Positions 25,735-39,000 of a DNA stretch of 64,000 nt are shown piece after piece. The stretch comes from Glandiceps talaboti (taxonomy: Eukaryota > Hemichordata > Enteropneusta > Spengelidae). The position numbers and the translations under genes were made by a program. The notes below the pieces were generated by a model, which saw nothing but the letters and a program-made list of their open reading frames with translations, was not told the DNA's origin and ran no database searches. Position 1 is the first letter of the stretch; every line of letters begins with the position of its first letter. Location of the stretch: assembly GCF_964340395.1 (NCBI RefSeq), contig NC_135563.1, positions 23,011,809-23,075,808 on the forward strand, read 5' to 3'.

Positions 25735-26192
25735 AATTTTCCCCTTTGTGATGTCCTAGTAGTATGAACCAACTTTAATCTATTTGACATACCATCCCGT
25801 CTGAACGATAGCAGACCAACCAGGTCATGCACTGGATGTGGGTAGTTAAGTTTGAATTTAATCAGTTTAATACTTTATTTGTTTAATTTCAATATATAAA
25901 CAGTTATTGTTTTGCCTCCAGCCTACGACCGGAAACGGGTAAGGTCTTCCTGACTATCCTCCACGTGACGGCCGCACCCGCACCCTCACCCATCACTAGG
26001 CCCTGGTGCCACATTCCCCATCTGAAGCCGAGTCTGTCCTTTGAGGGGGGCACCGTAGGGGGCGCACAATTTGTACCGTAGATTAAAAGAAACCCTTTAC
26101 ATTCAAATTACTAATGCATATTTAACCATCGCTTGTTTTTGGTAGAACTGAGACCTGTATTTACAGGAATAATACACACACACAAAAGTCGA

Positions 26193-26200
26193 TGACGTCA
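26193..26200. promoter_or_regulatory. Palindromic CRE (TGACGTCA)
   Basis: A perfect 8-bp cAMP response element core in the upstream region of the SLC23 gene. One such site is expected by chance roughly every 65 kb, so function is unproven. Confidence 0.25.
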
Positions 26201-27722
26201 TTTATTATACGTACTTTAAAATGAACGCCACAGGCCACAATACGCTTTTTTCGCCAATGAAGGCATGCATCGATATGAACATTATGGTAGTATAGTTTAA
26301 TTATAGTTTAATTATGGTTTATGTCAGTATTTTCTGTCAAGTCAATAAACTCAGTTTGTGGAAATCTCACATCTACTTGTTCAGTAGAATGAAGAAAAAT
26401 CAATTTAAAATATAGCTACACAAACGGATACGTCTGTTTACAATGTTTGACAAGACAGAAAACGCCAAACATGGTATATATCAACAGATAAGAGCATTCA
26501 ACACAAAGTTTAGCCTTGGTTGGAAACATGTTGCTCTTGAAATTGGATACCAAACACATGTCAGTTAAGGAGTTTGGTGTTAAGTGTTTGTTTGCAACTT
26601 ATACTTTGGTCTATACGTGAAACTGGTGTATTTTAAAGTCTAAGGGCATACTTTTATTTTGAATTTAATGTTTGTAATTCCGTTCCAAATGACATGTACG
26701 CTTACATCTTGAATAGAATCAATAAAAATTCCTGTTGAAATTAACTTTAGCTCGTCAGTTACGCGGTCCTTTCAGTACTCTTTTCAATAACTAATAAAAG
26801 TAACTAAAGAGTTGCATCGTTTCACTGTATTCAGTCACGAGTGAAATGAAAGTGGCCTGAGTACACATTAGCTCTGTGCCGTCTACTATAAAGTATAAGT
26901 TGAAACCTTTTCCAGTTTCTACATTGGAGCTTCCCTCACACCTCTATTCAATGTTTGTATATTTCGTTTTGTATGTTTGCTTACTTTCGTATTCAGTTCT
27001 CATTGTGCTCTTCTACTGTAAAATCGATTTCGAGGAAAATTGAAGGAAGCCCGGAAAAAATATAGCACTTGTTATGTCAGTGACATCCGGAGTTACGAGT
27101 GGAACTTGAGTTTTACATTTCTAAGAAAGCACTTTGCTGAAAAGAGTTTAAAGAATTCCTAGTCTAGAAGTCGTCAAGAGGGCCAGGTCTAATTATTCTC
27201 CCAGGCAACTCTTGTTAATGAAGTATGCCAGGTTTTGTTTTTCTGGAGAATCAAGAAGTCATCACCTTGCGCGAAACGCGAAATACCGTCCCCGTGTTTG
27301 TAAACAACAAACGGGTTCCCGTTTATTTTTGTTTTGTTTAAATGTTGAGGTAGTTCCTCAAGTTGTTACTTATTCATAGCTTCTAAGAAAATACGGATAA
27401 TTACTTAACCACCATCCTCTTTTCTTTTCTTTTAAGATTGTTTACCTTCAAAATAATGTTAAGAAAGGGGAAGGGAACGGACGGGACAGCTCTGCTTTCA
27501 GTTGTCCGTGACTATAGGTAATAAAGTAATCTACAGCCATGTGTATTGCAGAGCAGAGATGAATGTAATCGGAACGTCGTTTTATCAGTGTATGAAAATA
27601 AAACCTGGCTTTGAAGGTGTAAAAGAAAATTAATCCTCTGGAACATATAGTTTAACACATACACTTAACAAAAACAGCACACAGCAGGATGCAATCCATA
27701 AGTTCTTCAAGTCATCGAATAG

Positions 27723-27790
27723 TATTCAAAAAATACCGTCACTGGTGTCTGCATTGGAACAGACACCAGGGACGTTATTATTTTTGAATA
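27723..27790. repeat. Hairpin, ~29 bp arms
   Basis: TATTCAAAAAATACCGTCAC+TGGTGTCTG pairs with CAGACACCAGGGACG...TTTTTGAATA across an 8-nt loop. It could be a small palindromic element. Confidence 0.8.
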
Positions 27791-27825
27791 TTCCCAAATC
27801 CCTAATAACGTCATTATTTTGTATT

Positions 27826-27958
27826 AAGACTATCCTTGAATAGAATATTAGCTCACAAGTGACTGTGGATTAGACCATCCATGAATAGAGTATTAGCTCA
27901 CAAGTGACTGTGGATTAGACCATCCATGAATAGAGTTTTAGCTCACAAGTGACTGTGG
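27826..27958. repeat. 45-bp tandem repeat, three copies
   Basis: Unit contains TTAGCTCACAAGTGACTGTG and GATTAGACCATCCATGAATA. Copies two and three are almost identical. Confidence 0.9.
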
Positions 27959-28023
27959 TTTGTTGTGTGCTGTGACCGTCTGTAGCTGTGAGTGAATATA
28001 ATGTGATAGTGTGATAAGGAGAA

Positions 28024-28098
28024 GACATCCAGGCACATTCCAGAGCCGTTTTATCAATGGTGGACAATTAAAAATGGCTCTGAATGTGCCGAGATGTC
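28024..28098. repeat. Short inverted repeat, 28 bp arms
   Basis: GACATCCAGGCACATTCCAG+AGCCG is matched in reverse complement by CGGCTCT/TGGCTCTGAATGTGCCGAGATGTC, with a spacer of about 19 nt. Confidence 0.75.
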
Positions 28099-28657
28099 TC
28101 GATGGTTGTAATAAGTGATATTTTAAAATGCCAAAATGATAACAATACCCCCCCCCCGATCACAATTGAAGTTTGAATTCAGAAAACAGACATCGAGAAA
28201 AATTCTCAAAGTATATTGTTGCATGCCATACCATTTACAATTATTTTATAATTATGAGAAATTACAGTATTCAAGGCACTAAGTCAGTATTCTTAGTGAT
28301 TTTATTTTATGGTAGGATTTCGTTTTCGCACGAATGTACCTGAGAATTTGCCATACGTAGCTAGTTTCTGTACTTGCAGCACACCAAAATGTTTTAGTTC
28401 ATACTCTTGAAGCAAACCTTTTCTCGCTTTTGGCCTGCGATTTCGAAAATCTTCCAACCCCCACCCCCACCCCGAATTCAAATGGTTAGCCACTGGGTTC
28501 ACAATGGGTATCACACCCGGGATTCTACGTTCACGCCAAATTCAGGACACTCAATCATGTGTGTGGTACCAAAAGTGTCAAGTAAAGTTTGATGGCATCG
28601 ATAAATAAGATTAAAAGTAATCCGACCCAATTCCTTGTCAGGTTGGTATCAATGAGA

Positions 28658-28665
28658 TGACGTCA
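28658..28665. promoter_or_regulatory. Second palindromic CRE (TGACGTCA)
   Basis: A second perfect CRE core in the DCLRE1A-SLC23 interval, about 1.8 kb above the SLC23 start-codon exon. Noted because CREBRF partners are CRE-type bZIP factors; any link is speculative. Confidence 0.25.
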
Positions 28666-30424
28666 GAGGCGACGTATTAATCATTGCGGTAGACAAAACC
28701 CCCAGTGACCTTTACTTTGCAGGTACAGTGTGGACAGCTGATTTACTTTGTGTGTACCTTTCCTGCGTCAGGTCAACTACGTCACTTCTTCCTCATTTGG
28801 GACCTCATCGGATGGCGTGAGGAGTGCATAGCCCCAGGGTTGCGCCTCGCTCCACTTTAATGATACCATACCTCTGTTTACTGACTGCCCGAATTCTCAT
28901 AACAAGTCTCTACTAGAACCTGTGGAATGCATGCTTAGTAAATATGTTATGTTTACATGTGTCTGGTATGTCTAGAATCGCTTTAACCAGATATCAAACA
29001 TGTGTTTAAAACACTGTCAATATTTTAGAAAATTGTCAAAAGATTGTCAAATCCAGAATACGACATGACACCCAAAAATTGCTCTATCCGATATCGGTCC
29101 TTGCTGTACTTACACAAGATCCTTTGCGTTGGTGTATTTTCATATCGTCCCCTCCACGGACAGTACTAGTGAAGGACTATGGTGGGTACTAAATTTATAT
29201 TCGCACTCACAATAATTGCCAGAGGAATTACAAGAGGTGACAAAGCACAGACGAAATAAGTAAAATAAAATAAAGTATACAATAAAAAAGTTAAAATTAA
29301 ATGTGAAAGGGAAACATTAAAATAATCCGCCAGGTGCTACAGGTTACTCTATCGTTAGATAACCAAGATGTCACATTGAATGGCAGTCATTTCTATTTCA
29401 CGATATTTCACTTCACTAAAGTGCATAAGTTAACCTATTCGAATCCAGGCTAGGTGGGCGGGAAAGTTTAACGATACCGTTGAAAATCTATTACGCGACA
29501 ATGCCCGAGATTTGTATGAAGTCATTTATTACACTACCATGTAGGAACACTGCAAACATATATGACCTTCTTGTCTGTAAGGTCATCTTCACAAAGGGTC
29601 TGGTAGTCTTCCAAACACCTCGCGCTGTTCTGACCTGTAGTTGTAGTATCAGCCAATCAGCAACTTTAAACACTTGTTTTCCGAAGGGGCATCAATTTAA
29701 TTTGGCGGCTGTCGGCACCCCAAACATTTAATTACCTCCTGACGACAAAAACGTCGTCAAAATAGACGGTCTGTGAAGTTACAAAGGGTACGACAAGAGA
29801 CGAAGTACTGTTTTAACGACAAAGGTATGAATGTGAGTGATAGTACTTAACCAATGCATATCAGACACCACAATGATATCCATTCATTACATATATATAT
29901 AGTATAGTTTAGTATCACACACAGTTGCATATCGTTTATGAAATTAGTACATATTAGGTAGAATTCATAACCTGTGGACAATATACATATATATGTATCT
30001 ACAAAACAGAGAAACGTATAACTTTGACCATGGAGTGATAAGGTCACCGTAGTTCAACAACTACCCAAGTGAGACCTTTGGACGGTCAAACACCTCGGGC
30101 GGTGGACATGCTCATTTTCGGTGAAGTGTAAGCTGAACTGAACGCTACACATAGTGCACTTTGGTATTGGAGACATCACGACGGATTTACAACTACAACA
30201 TACACATGTGTGTACATCTGTTGTTGCTTTTATCTGAATGTTTACAGTCAAACCCTCGCACTACCTATTAAAAGAAACTTATTCACGTGAAGGTCAAACC
30301 GTGCTTGGAATGAATCGTTCCACGAGTTTCACGTCTAGCAGTACGTAAACTGGCAGCTTTGACAGTTTGTTGGTTCGCGGTCAATTTCAAAGTCCCCAAA
30401 AGTATTTTTCTTCAACATTTACAG

Positions 30425-30454
30425 GAATTGCATCGACACAAATCCACCAGCAAG
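30425..30454 (+). other. 5' UTR part of the SLC23 start-codon exon
   Basis: The acceptor TTCAACATTTACAG ends at 30424. The exon is noncoding until ATG at 30455, which has a good context (CAAGATGG). Confidence 0.7.
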
Positions 30455-33439
30455 ATGGAACAGAACGGACCGTTGGACACGAAGGTAAACATCGAAAATG
30501 GGGACGATGGAATTGTGGAGATGCAACCTTTGCGCACCGACGATAGAGAACAAAGTTGTGACGATGACGGCAGCGGAAATCAAAAGTCGAGGTTAGCCTA
30601 CCGTATTGACGATGTTCCATCCTGGTATTTGTGTGTTTTCCTCGGACTTCAGGCAAGTATACAAATTAGAAAACATTGCAATGTCATGTTTACTTTAGTA
30701 GAAACTCTTGTAAATACGAGTGTCTTTGCATCTCACTTTTGTAAAATAACTGTCTTATTTTAGATTCTAACGCTGTGTAGCCAGTCAATGGTCGGATGCC
30801 ATAATTTTGTATACAGTTCACAACCTTACCGTCTACTCTATTGTTTGAAGTGAGTTTCAGGTGACACATGCATACCTGAATGTAAATATTGCATGCACCG
30901 TGCACATGTATGTGAGATAGTACTAGCGTGGGAACACAACAGACTGGCTTTATACTGCACAACATCAACATTTGAATATTGGCGAGTTGGTAAACCTACA
31001 TTAGGTTTTACAAAGTTGGCATTTAATAACTTCATTACCGTTATCGACAGCAAGCCAATATTACCAGGTTCGAAGCTATGGCAACCAGTAAAACTATTTT
31101 GTCGAAGCACCGGACCTTGGTTGATTTTTAACTTTTAACCTAATAGTATGGTAAAGGAGATATACTTTGGTTACTTTTGGTACCAAGTATGAATACAAAT
31201 TAATAGAACCTTCAGCATAGATGTTACAAGGCTTTCAGTTTATCAACATTCTACATTCCATCACCGTACTTTATCTTAAAATTGATGCATTGCCACATTT
31301 AACGAAGTGGTGCATACTTGCAACGTTTTGTATAAATTGATAAATTGATAACTTTTTATTCAAAATAGTTTGCTAATTATTAATAATGTTACCAGACTGA
31401 GTGATGTCAAGAACAAAAATCGTAACACAGTGATTCTGACTGTCCGTTTATTCCGGACATGTCGTTCCTCGACGTTGAAGCATGACGTGGCCGAATGCTT
31501 CACCCTGTCCGACAAACGTCATACTCCACAGGGGAGACGGACTGTATTGGTATACTAGTAGTTTACGTTCAATATGAAAGATTATACGTAGAAATTACTG
31601 TCAAAATAAGTTGGGGTTTGCAAGGGTATAGTGTAAAACCATGATGTAAAACAAAGTGTGATTTATTAGTCGCAATTCAATAGGTTATCATGACTGCAAT
31701 GCAAACACTACTTGCACTATGCTATGATAATCTTTATCTGTCGGCATTGTTGATGACGTATGTAGTCGCTGGGCTACAATTTATTGAGTGGAGAAAAGAA
31801 GTAGGAACGAAGAAAGGAAGGGAAGAACAGAGAGAAAGAGAACGAGTACAAAGTTGGCGTCAGATTCAGATTCAGCTAGCGTCATATTGAGCGTCAAATA
31901 GTCTCAGATCCGAAGACACCCGACGGATTCAATCAAACCTGAAATAATACCATTGAGACTACAGGGAAAGATTCCGCTTCACAACCTCTTGATGGAAGGT
32001 GGAATGTCTCTGCTTGCACAATTTTTAAAATTCAAATTTGAATTTTTAAAAATGGCAACATAAACTTAATTTTTACTGACACCTTTACTGACGCCATGTA
32101 CATTATTGGCAAAATGTATCAACCAACGAACATACAGTGGGTGAACTTGGGGCTATTAATGTCATGGTGGCAAGTATTTTAACTCCATTTCACGTATTTT
32201 TCCCAAATAAATATTGTGCAAGCAGTGACATTCCTACTGCCATCAAAAGGTTGTGAAGCGGAATATTTCCCTGTAGTCTCAACGGTATTATTTCAGGTTT
32301 GATTGAGTCCTTCTGGCTGGGCCGTCGGGTGTCTTCGGATCTGAAGCTATCTGACGCTCAATATGACGCTATCTGAATCTGAATCTGAATCTGACGCCAA
32401 CTTTATTCTCGTGAGAAAGAGACGAAATATTACACATCGTAGAATTGAGAGGAGTCTTTATACTGCTTCATGAACAAGTAGTATACTTCATGATTTAGTT
32501 CTGATCAAAACAATAATCATTTAGTTTCAATTACTTAAAATGTTTGTGTCCATTTCACATGGTGAAATAGGCATTTAAAGGAGGAGAGCACATAGCTCAA
32601 GGTTAAAATCAAGTTCAAAGTAAGGTCACAAAACATTCTATCACATTTAGTTCTTTTACAATACCAGGAGAAAGATAAGTATTAGAATGTCGATGAACTC
32701 TCCATGATTGTGCGTCAACTTCCTTGGTGTTTTGTGAAATAACAAAACGTGACAGGATGTTTGCTTGATACACTTGAATAGGGAACTTGCAATCCAGACT
32801 GAGCATGCTCAGACGCAAAGGACTGTGGGATTATCTGTGGTTATCATAATATCTAATCTTGAGCTACCGATAAAATAAACCTTCCACAATGGTCAGGGTG
32901 ACTATGAATTGATTATTTGTGGTTACAAACAAGGTATCAACATTGTTTACAATACTAATTGATAAGTATTAATTATGACATTTCCCATGATGCAACATTC
33001 AACATGGCGGGTTTGCAAGTCCCCTATTATGTGTGAAATCCTCTTTCTAAAACATACCAATCTAGTGACAGTCTACTAGTTGAACTCTGATGGGAATGGA
33101 TGAGAGGAGTTTACTTTTTGTCACACCAACATCACATTCTGACTTGTTTTCCTGACATAAGCAAACAGGGAGAGTACAGAAATGTGCAAGACTTTTAAGA
33201 AAATGTATGGGTTAGTAGGTATGTAAGACATTCACTTTTGAAAAATGATCACCTCAACACATCAAAAACGTGAGTTTGACCTTTGAGCGTCTCCTCCTTA
33301 ATTTGAAGAAAATAACGGTAAATTTACCAAAACCAAGGCAAACCGTTCCACCAGTTTAAAAGACGTCAAGTGATCCTCCAGAAGGTGATTTGATATTGCT
33401 TTTAAATTTGACATGTGATGACTTTAATTTTTTCTTAAT

Positions 33440-33528
<89 letters not shown>

Positions 33529-35983
33529 ATTTATATTGATTTATATTGATTTATTGAAAAAACATACATAACAAATAAATTAACAAAATATATAAATTAA
33601 ATTAAGTCAAAGAATATTCAATCAAATACATCAGTAATTCCATGGACACACACATATATATGTATAGTACAAGAGATGTGCGGTCTTGATAGGATATTCG
33701 CGTTCACAGTCGTTCATTTACTTGGACCTAGCTCTGGATATATGCGCTTCGATAACTCCGACACATCTCCGTGTCCGGAGTGGTTTACCATATTCAGTTT
33801 TTCAATGATAAATTTGTTGATCTTTACAGCATTATTTGACTATGTTCGGAGGTACTTTATCAATACCACTTCTGTTATCAAGACATTTATGTATTGGTGA
33901 TAATTTCTTGGCAACAAGTCAGATATTGAGTACGATTTTATTTGTTTCTGGATTCTCAACATTCCTGCAGACTACATTTGGCGTGAGGTAAGTTATTTCA
34001 GTATTGTAATTATGTTTACACCTGAACTTGAACTTAAAATTGGACTAGCTGTAACTGGAGAATTGTTTTTCGATCTAACAACCCTGTAACTGGGGCATTG
34101 TTTTTCGATCTAACAACCCTGTAACTGGGGCATTGCTTTTCGATCTATAGTAACAACCCTGTAACTGGGGCATTGTTTTTCGATCTAACAACCCTGTAAC
34201 TGGGGCATTGTTTTTCGATCTAACAACCCTGTAACTGGGGCATTGCTTTTCGATCTAACAACCCTGTAACAGGGGGATTGCTTTTCGATCTAACAACCCT
34301 GTAACTGGGGCATTGCTTTTCGATCTAACAACCCTGTAACTGGGGCATTGTTTTTCGATCTAACAACCCTGTAAATGGGGCATTGTTTTTCGATCTAACA
34401 ACCCTGTAACTGGGGCATTGTTTTTCGATCTAACAACCCTGTAACTGGGGCATTGCTTTTCGATCTATAGTAACAACCCTGTAACTGGGGCATTGCTTTT
34501 CGATCTTACAACCCTGTAACTGGGGCATTGCTTTTCGATCTAACAACCCTGTAACTGGGGCATTGCTTTTCGATTTAACAACCCTGTAACTGGGGCATTG
34601 CTTTTCGATCTATAGTAACAACCCTGTAACTGGGGCATTGCTTTTCGATCTATAGTAACAACCCTGTAACTGGGGCATTGTTTTTCGATCTTACAACCCT
34701 GTAACTGGGGAATTGATTTTCGATCTAACAACCCTGTAACAACCAATCGTAATTACTGAAATTTGTTCAATTACCAATAATTAGACACTGTGTATTGTGC
34801 ATTGGTCAATTTTGTTCATAAGTGGTACAGTGCAATATTGGAATTATTATAGCCATTGTATGGTCCATACCTTAAAATGACCGTTTTTTAAGTGTGTTAT
34901 GTGTACATCTACACATACAAGTTTACATACGTAATTCAGTACACGTGATGGTGTTCATCGGGTACATTGAAGCTGCAACGAAAGTATTATTTTTTTTATC
35001 AGACGACCAAAATATATTAACTGAAATTGCCTGCTAATCAGTGGTCGATATCATCCGTAAGCAGTACATAACAGGTTGAAATCGTAATCGCCGTCGAGAG
35101 CGCTGTGTTTTGGGTGTGGACCTCAAATCAATTTTGATTTATCGTGTATACAGCTACTACGTTTACAAACAGGTGACGCAATACTGTACACGGTGTACTA
35201 TACTACAAGTAAGTTATTGTACCTAAAAAAATTCAAAGAAAACACATTCCAGTTGCAGGTAGTGCAGCTATAAGTCATGATATCTAATACAGTGTTTGTA
35301 ATTGAACTAAGCTCGTTACAGCTAGTACAGTAAGTATAGTTTTAAAAGTGATGACTGTAGTTATAACATAATCGTCTAATCTCAAAACGACCTGTTGATT
35401 GCCCACTCGACTGGAACAAGTTGTTATATTGCTGGCGGAGGTAAATCAATCATTCAGTGATACGCATACAATATGTCATTGAATGAGAAATTGCATTCCT
35501 TATCACAGGTGCTGAGGAGTTGGGTGAAGCACTTTTGACCAGAAGTGTTTGTCACGTTTGTGTCTGAAACACCCAACTCCTATAATGCAGTAATTTATTC
35601 ATTCCCACAACCCAAAGTTCTGCTGAAGCAACGAAAAATAATAGTGCGACCTTTGCGTGGGTGTCTGATAAACGACCCCGTATTAAAGTGGTTTTTACGA
35701 CGATACAGTTTACTTGAACACGAACATAACGAACGATAGATCAATCTGAGTTGACAGACCAGAAGTTTGTGTGTCTCAACCTCACACCAAAATATAGGGC
35801 GGGACGCTGTTAAGTAGTTTAGTGTGTGCTCTATTTCAGAGCGAATTGTTGCGTCGAATCCTCAAATGACTATGAAACTTTATAAAAGTGTGTCTGTGTC
35901 TGTCTGTGTATGTATGTGTGTCTGTGTCTGTGTGTGTGTGTCTGTGTGTATGTATGTGTGTGTGTGCATGTATGTGTGTGTGT

Positions 35984-36044
<61 letters not shown>

Positions 36045-39000
36045 AATTAAAGACAACATTTCTGGTCAAAAGCATTTATCATTTGTTGATTTCACACCAA
36101 CAATTTACTCTGAAACAGAACATATTGATAGATGAGTCAATTTTAAACAACAGAACAGAAAACTGATTAGAGTAAGTTTGTGTCAAACACCAAAATGCTA
36201 AGCATTCACATGAATTAACAAGACAAACGTCTCGGAAGTTCTCAAAAGTGTTCTACTTTTGGTCTTTATACATTAATAGTTGTATATAGAATGGTATATA
36301 TAAACATATTACAGTAAGAACGGACGGACGGATTTGTTTTGAACATGTAGTAGTCGTGTCTTCACTGTAAAAACAAACATATATCCAGGGTAGTGTCAAA
36401 CTTACGTACATGTATTTATATTCATGTTTTTTGTTGTCAGATTGCCAATACTACAAGGAGGCACATTTGCATTTCTAATACCAACTATTGCGATATTAAG
36501 TTTGCCTCAGTGGAAATGCCCAGAAACAACAAATAATTCTGGTAAGTGTAGGCCATGTGCATGCATTGTATATTGATAAACAGTTGCCATGGTTACTAAC
36601 CATACATCTTTGTTGCACACTCTTGTCCTTATGCTCTATATTTTGAGGAAATCAAATCCATCTCGAAATACTTTGAATGGTGTCTAAATTAAATCCATCT
36701 CGAAATATTAATACATCTCGAAAAATTTTGAAGGGTGTCCTTTTTTGTACAACTGATTTGGTAAAATATGAAGGGTGGGCTGATGTGCTTGACACGATCA
36801 CACGTGCGAAGTTTTTGCGCAAGTAGGAGAAACGACTACTCTAGTCAGAAACTAAGAACCGTCACTTCTTTATCTTTAAACAAAATTTACAGTATGATGA
36901 AACGGAAGAGCGACCTCTGACCTCAACCTGTAAATTACTCAAAGTGCGATAAATCCACTCGACTAATGTGGGAAATTCTTGGCATTTGTTTATTCTACCA
37001 CCGCATGGATTTTCTCACAACTTTTGCTGCCTTTATCAAACCATGACAAATACGTTCACAAGACGAGAAACTGTTCCTGTAGATTGAAAAAGGTCGTGAA
37101 AATGTTTGATCTCGTCGTTCCGCGTAGATTAACGCAATGACCTGTGATTTGTAAACTACTGCTTTAATAGCTTCTAGTATCGTCATTTCACTCAGCTTCT
37201 CACACTTATACGACCATTCTCTTACAAACAGGAATGTTGTAAATGTTGTTTACTAGATTAATGACTGAAGTTATTTATGTTGTCGTGTGATCACATGAGT
37301 GAAATGGTGTGAATGGTTGATTTATTGACAGATTTGAGTATGTGATTATTAATTGGCCACTTCAAGCTATCACATAGAGTTATAGTAAAACGTTACATCA
37401 ATATTTTGTAAAACTTATTTGAAAGCAAAACAGATGGCATCATATCGATATGTGCAATAAATACTTATCTTCGTTTACTATCATGAAGGCAACAATGAAT
37501 CCTGAGATGTTCTCTGAGTGGAAAAATGTCAACTGTTCTTTAACCAATCAGAATGAAGCTTTCGTGAGGTTTCTGGTTTTATCAAAATTTTTGTTTTGCA
37601 TACTTGTCCGCCCTGGTTCCTTGTTTCTGTGTTCTGTACCCACTGGTGTGTCTGTATTCTGGGACCCCCTCCAAGCACTCCCCGTACATACATGTAATAC
37701 ATTGTAAGACTAGCGAATTCAGTTTTTTTTTTGAAGTTGCTCTAAGAAGTTGCTCTCATTTCCTGTGACCTGACAATTACAATTTGATGAATTATTCGAA
37801 TTCGTTGTAAGACACATGGTTTTTCATGACTATGACAACTTATCAGACAACCTTGACCAATCTCTGACCACAAGTAACCTTGACCAATTTCTCTGACCAC
37901 AAGTAACCTTGACCAATTTCTCTGACCACAAGTAACCATGACCAATTCTCGGACCATAATAGAGACTGACTTAGCCTGTCTACCTCGCTTTCAAGATACA
38001 TCTTTAGTTGGTCGGAGTGACAAGAAGAGTTTAGAAATTTGTTTTTATGTCTTATACTACTTTTCAGGCCATGGAGTTTTAAATGAAGTCGTCAACAATC
38101 CATGCTTTGGAACTAATTTGAACATTTCAAACTTGTCAACTAATGCTGAGTACAACAATCTCATAGTTTCCAATATCTCTAACGTTTCTGACATCATAAA
38201 TGGTAGTGCATGTACTATGAATGTATATAGTGAAGATTGGAAACCAAGAATGCGAGAGGTGTGTATAATATACTCAGTATGTATTTTGGCACAAACTTTT
38301 AGTTGCAGTCTGGGTTCGAACCCGCCTGGTGTCGGCTGGGATTGATTAAAAAGTTAACCAGGTCTGTATGTAAGAAGGGTGATGCTCAGTTTGACCCTGC
38401 CGAACAACGCAGGTTTTCCCCGGGTACTCCGGTTTCCTCCTGCTTCTTCAACACTAGGGCACTAGGGCGCTGCTCTTGTGGCGACCTTTCAACAAATTTC
38501 CGAATTTATTTGGACGAATAAAGATTATTATTAAAGATAACTGTTTACATTTTGCTCCACTTTATTTTGGCGAGTATAAATAACTTTTGGCTACCGTGCA
38601 TTTATAGTCACATCACTTTAAATTTGTAAGTTAATGATTTGAAAAAAATCTGCTTTTATTAATAATGGTTTATTAAGTGAAAGTGATTTCATTTTCAGGC
38701 TGACTTCTTTTATCGTAAACATGGTTTTCATTAATAAGCTAGCTATATGTAAATTTAGGGCAGCAATACGAAGTTTCACAGTATCGTGACGAGTTCTAAT
38801 GTCATCGAATCATTCGTCGACGGTGGCATTAATCTTATAAAGTGACTATAAGAGTTTTTTACCCCAGTAAAATAAACTTATAAACTCTAACTCGTATTTT
38901 ATAACTATAAAGACATCGACAGGAAAACAAAGTATCCACTGTGTCGTAACTTATAATTAAAATATAATGATAAATTAATATTTCATTGCATAACTATGAA

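Larger units (their letters stand above)
23457..30454. other. Intergenic region between divergent DCLRE1A and SLC23 genes
   Basis: About 7 kb with no recognisable protein frame. The part just above 23456 should hold the DCLRE1A promoter and 5' UTR, and the promoter(s) and noncoding first exon(s) of the plus-strand SLC23 gene should lie somewhere here. Short plus frames such as 24108-24395 show no family resemblance. It also contains a TIR element, tandem repeats and hairpins, listed separately. CG dinucleotides are more frequent at about 23.2-25.1 and 25.9-26.1 kb than in the introns. Confidence 0.5.

Noticed and set aside
34540-34746. Repetitive minus-strand ORF
   Set aside because: By-product of the 35-bp minisatellite.
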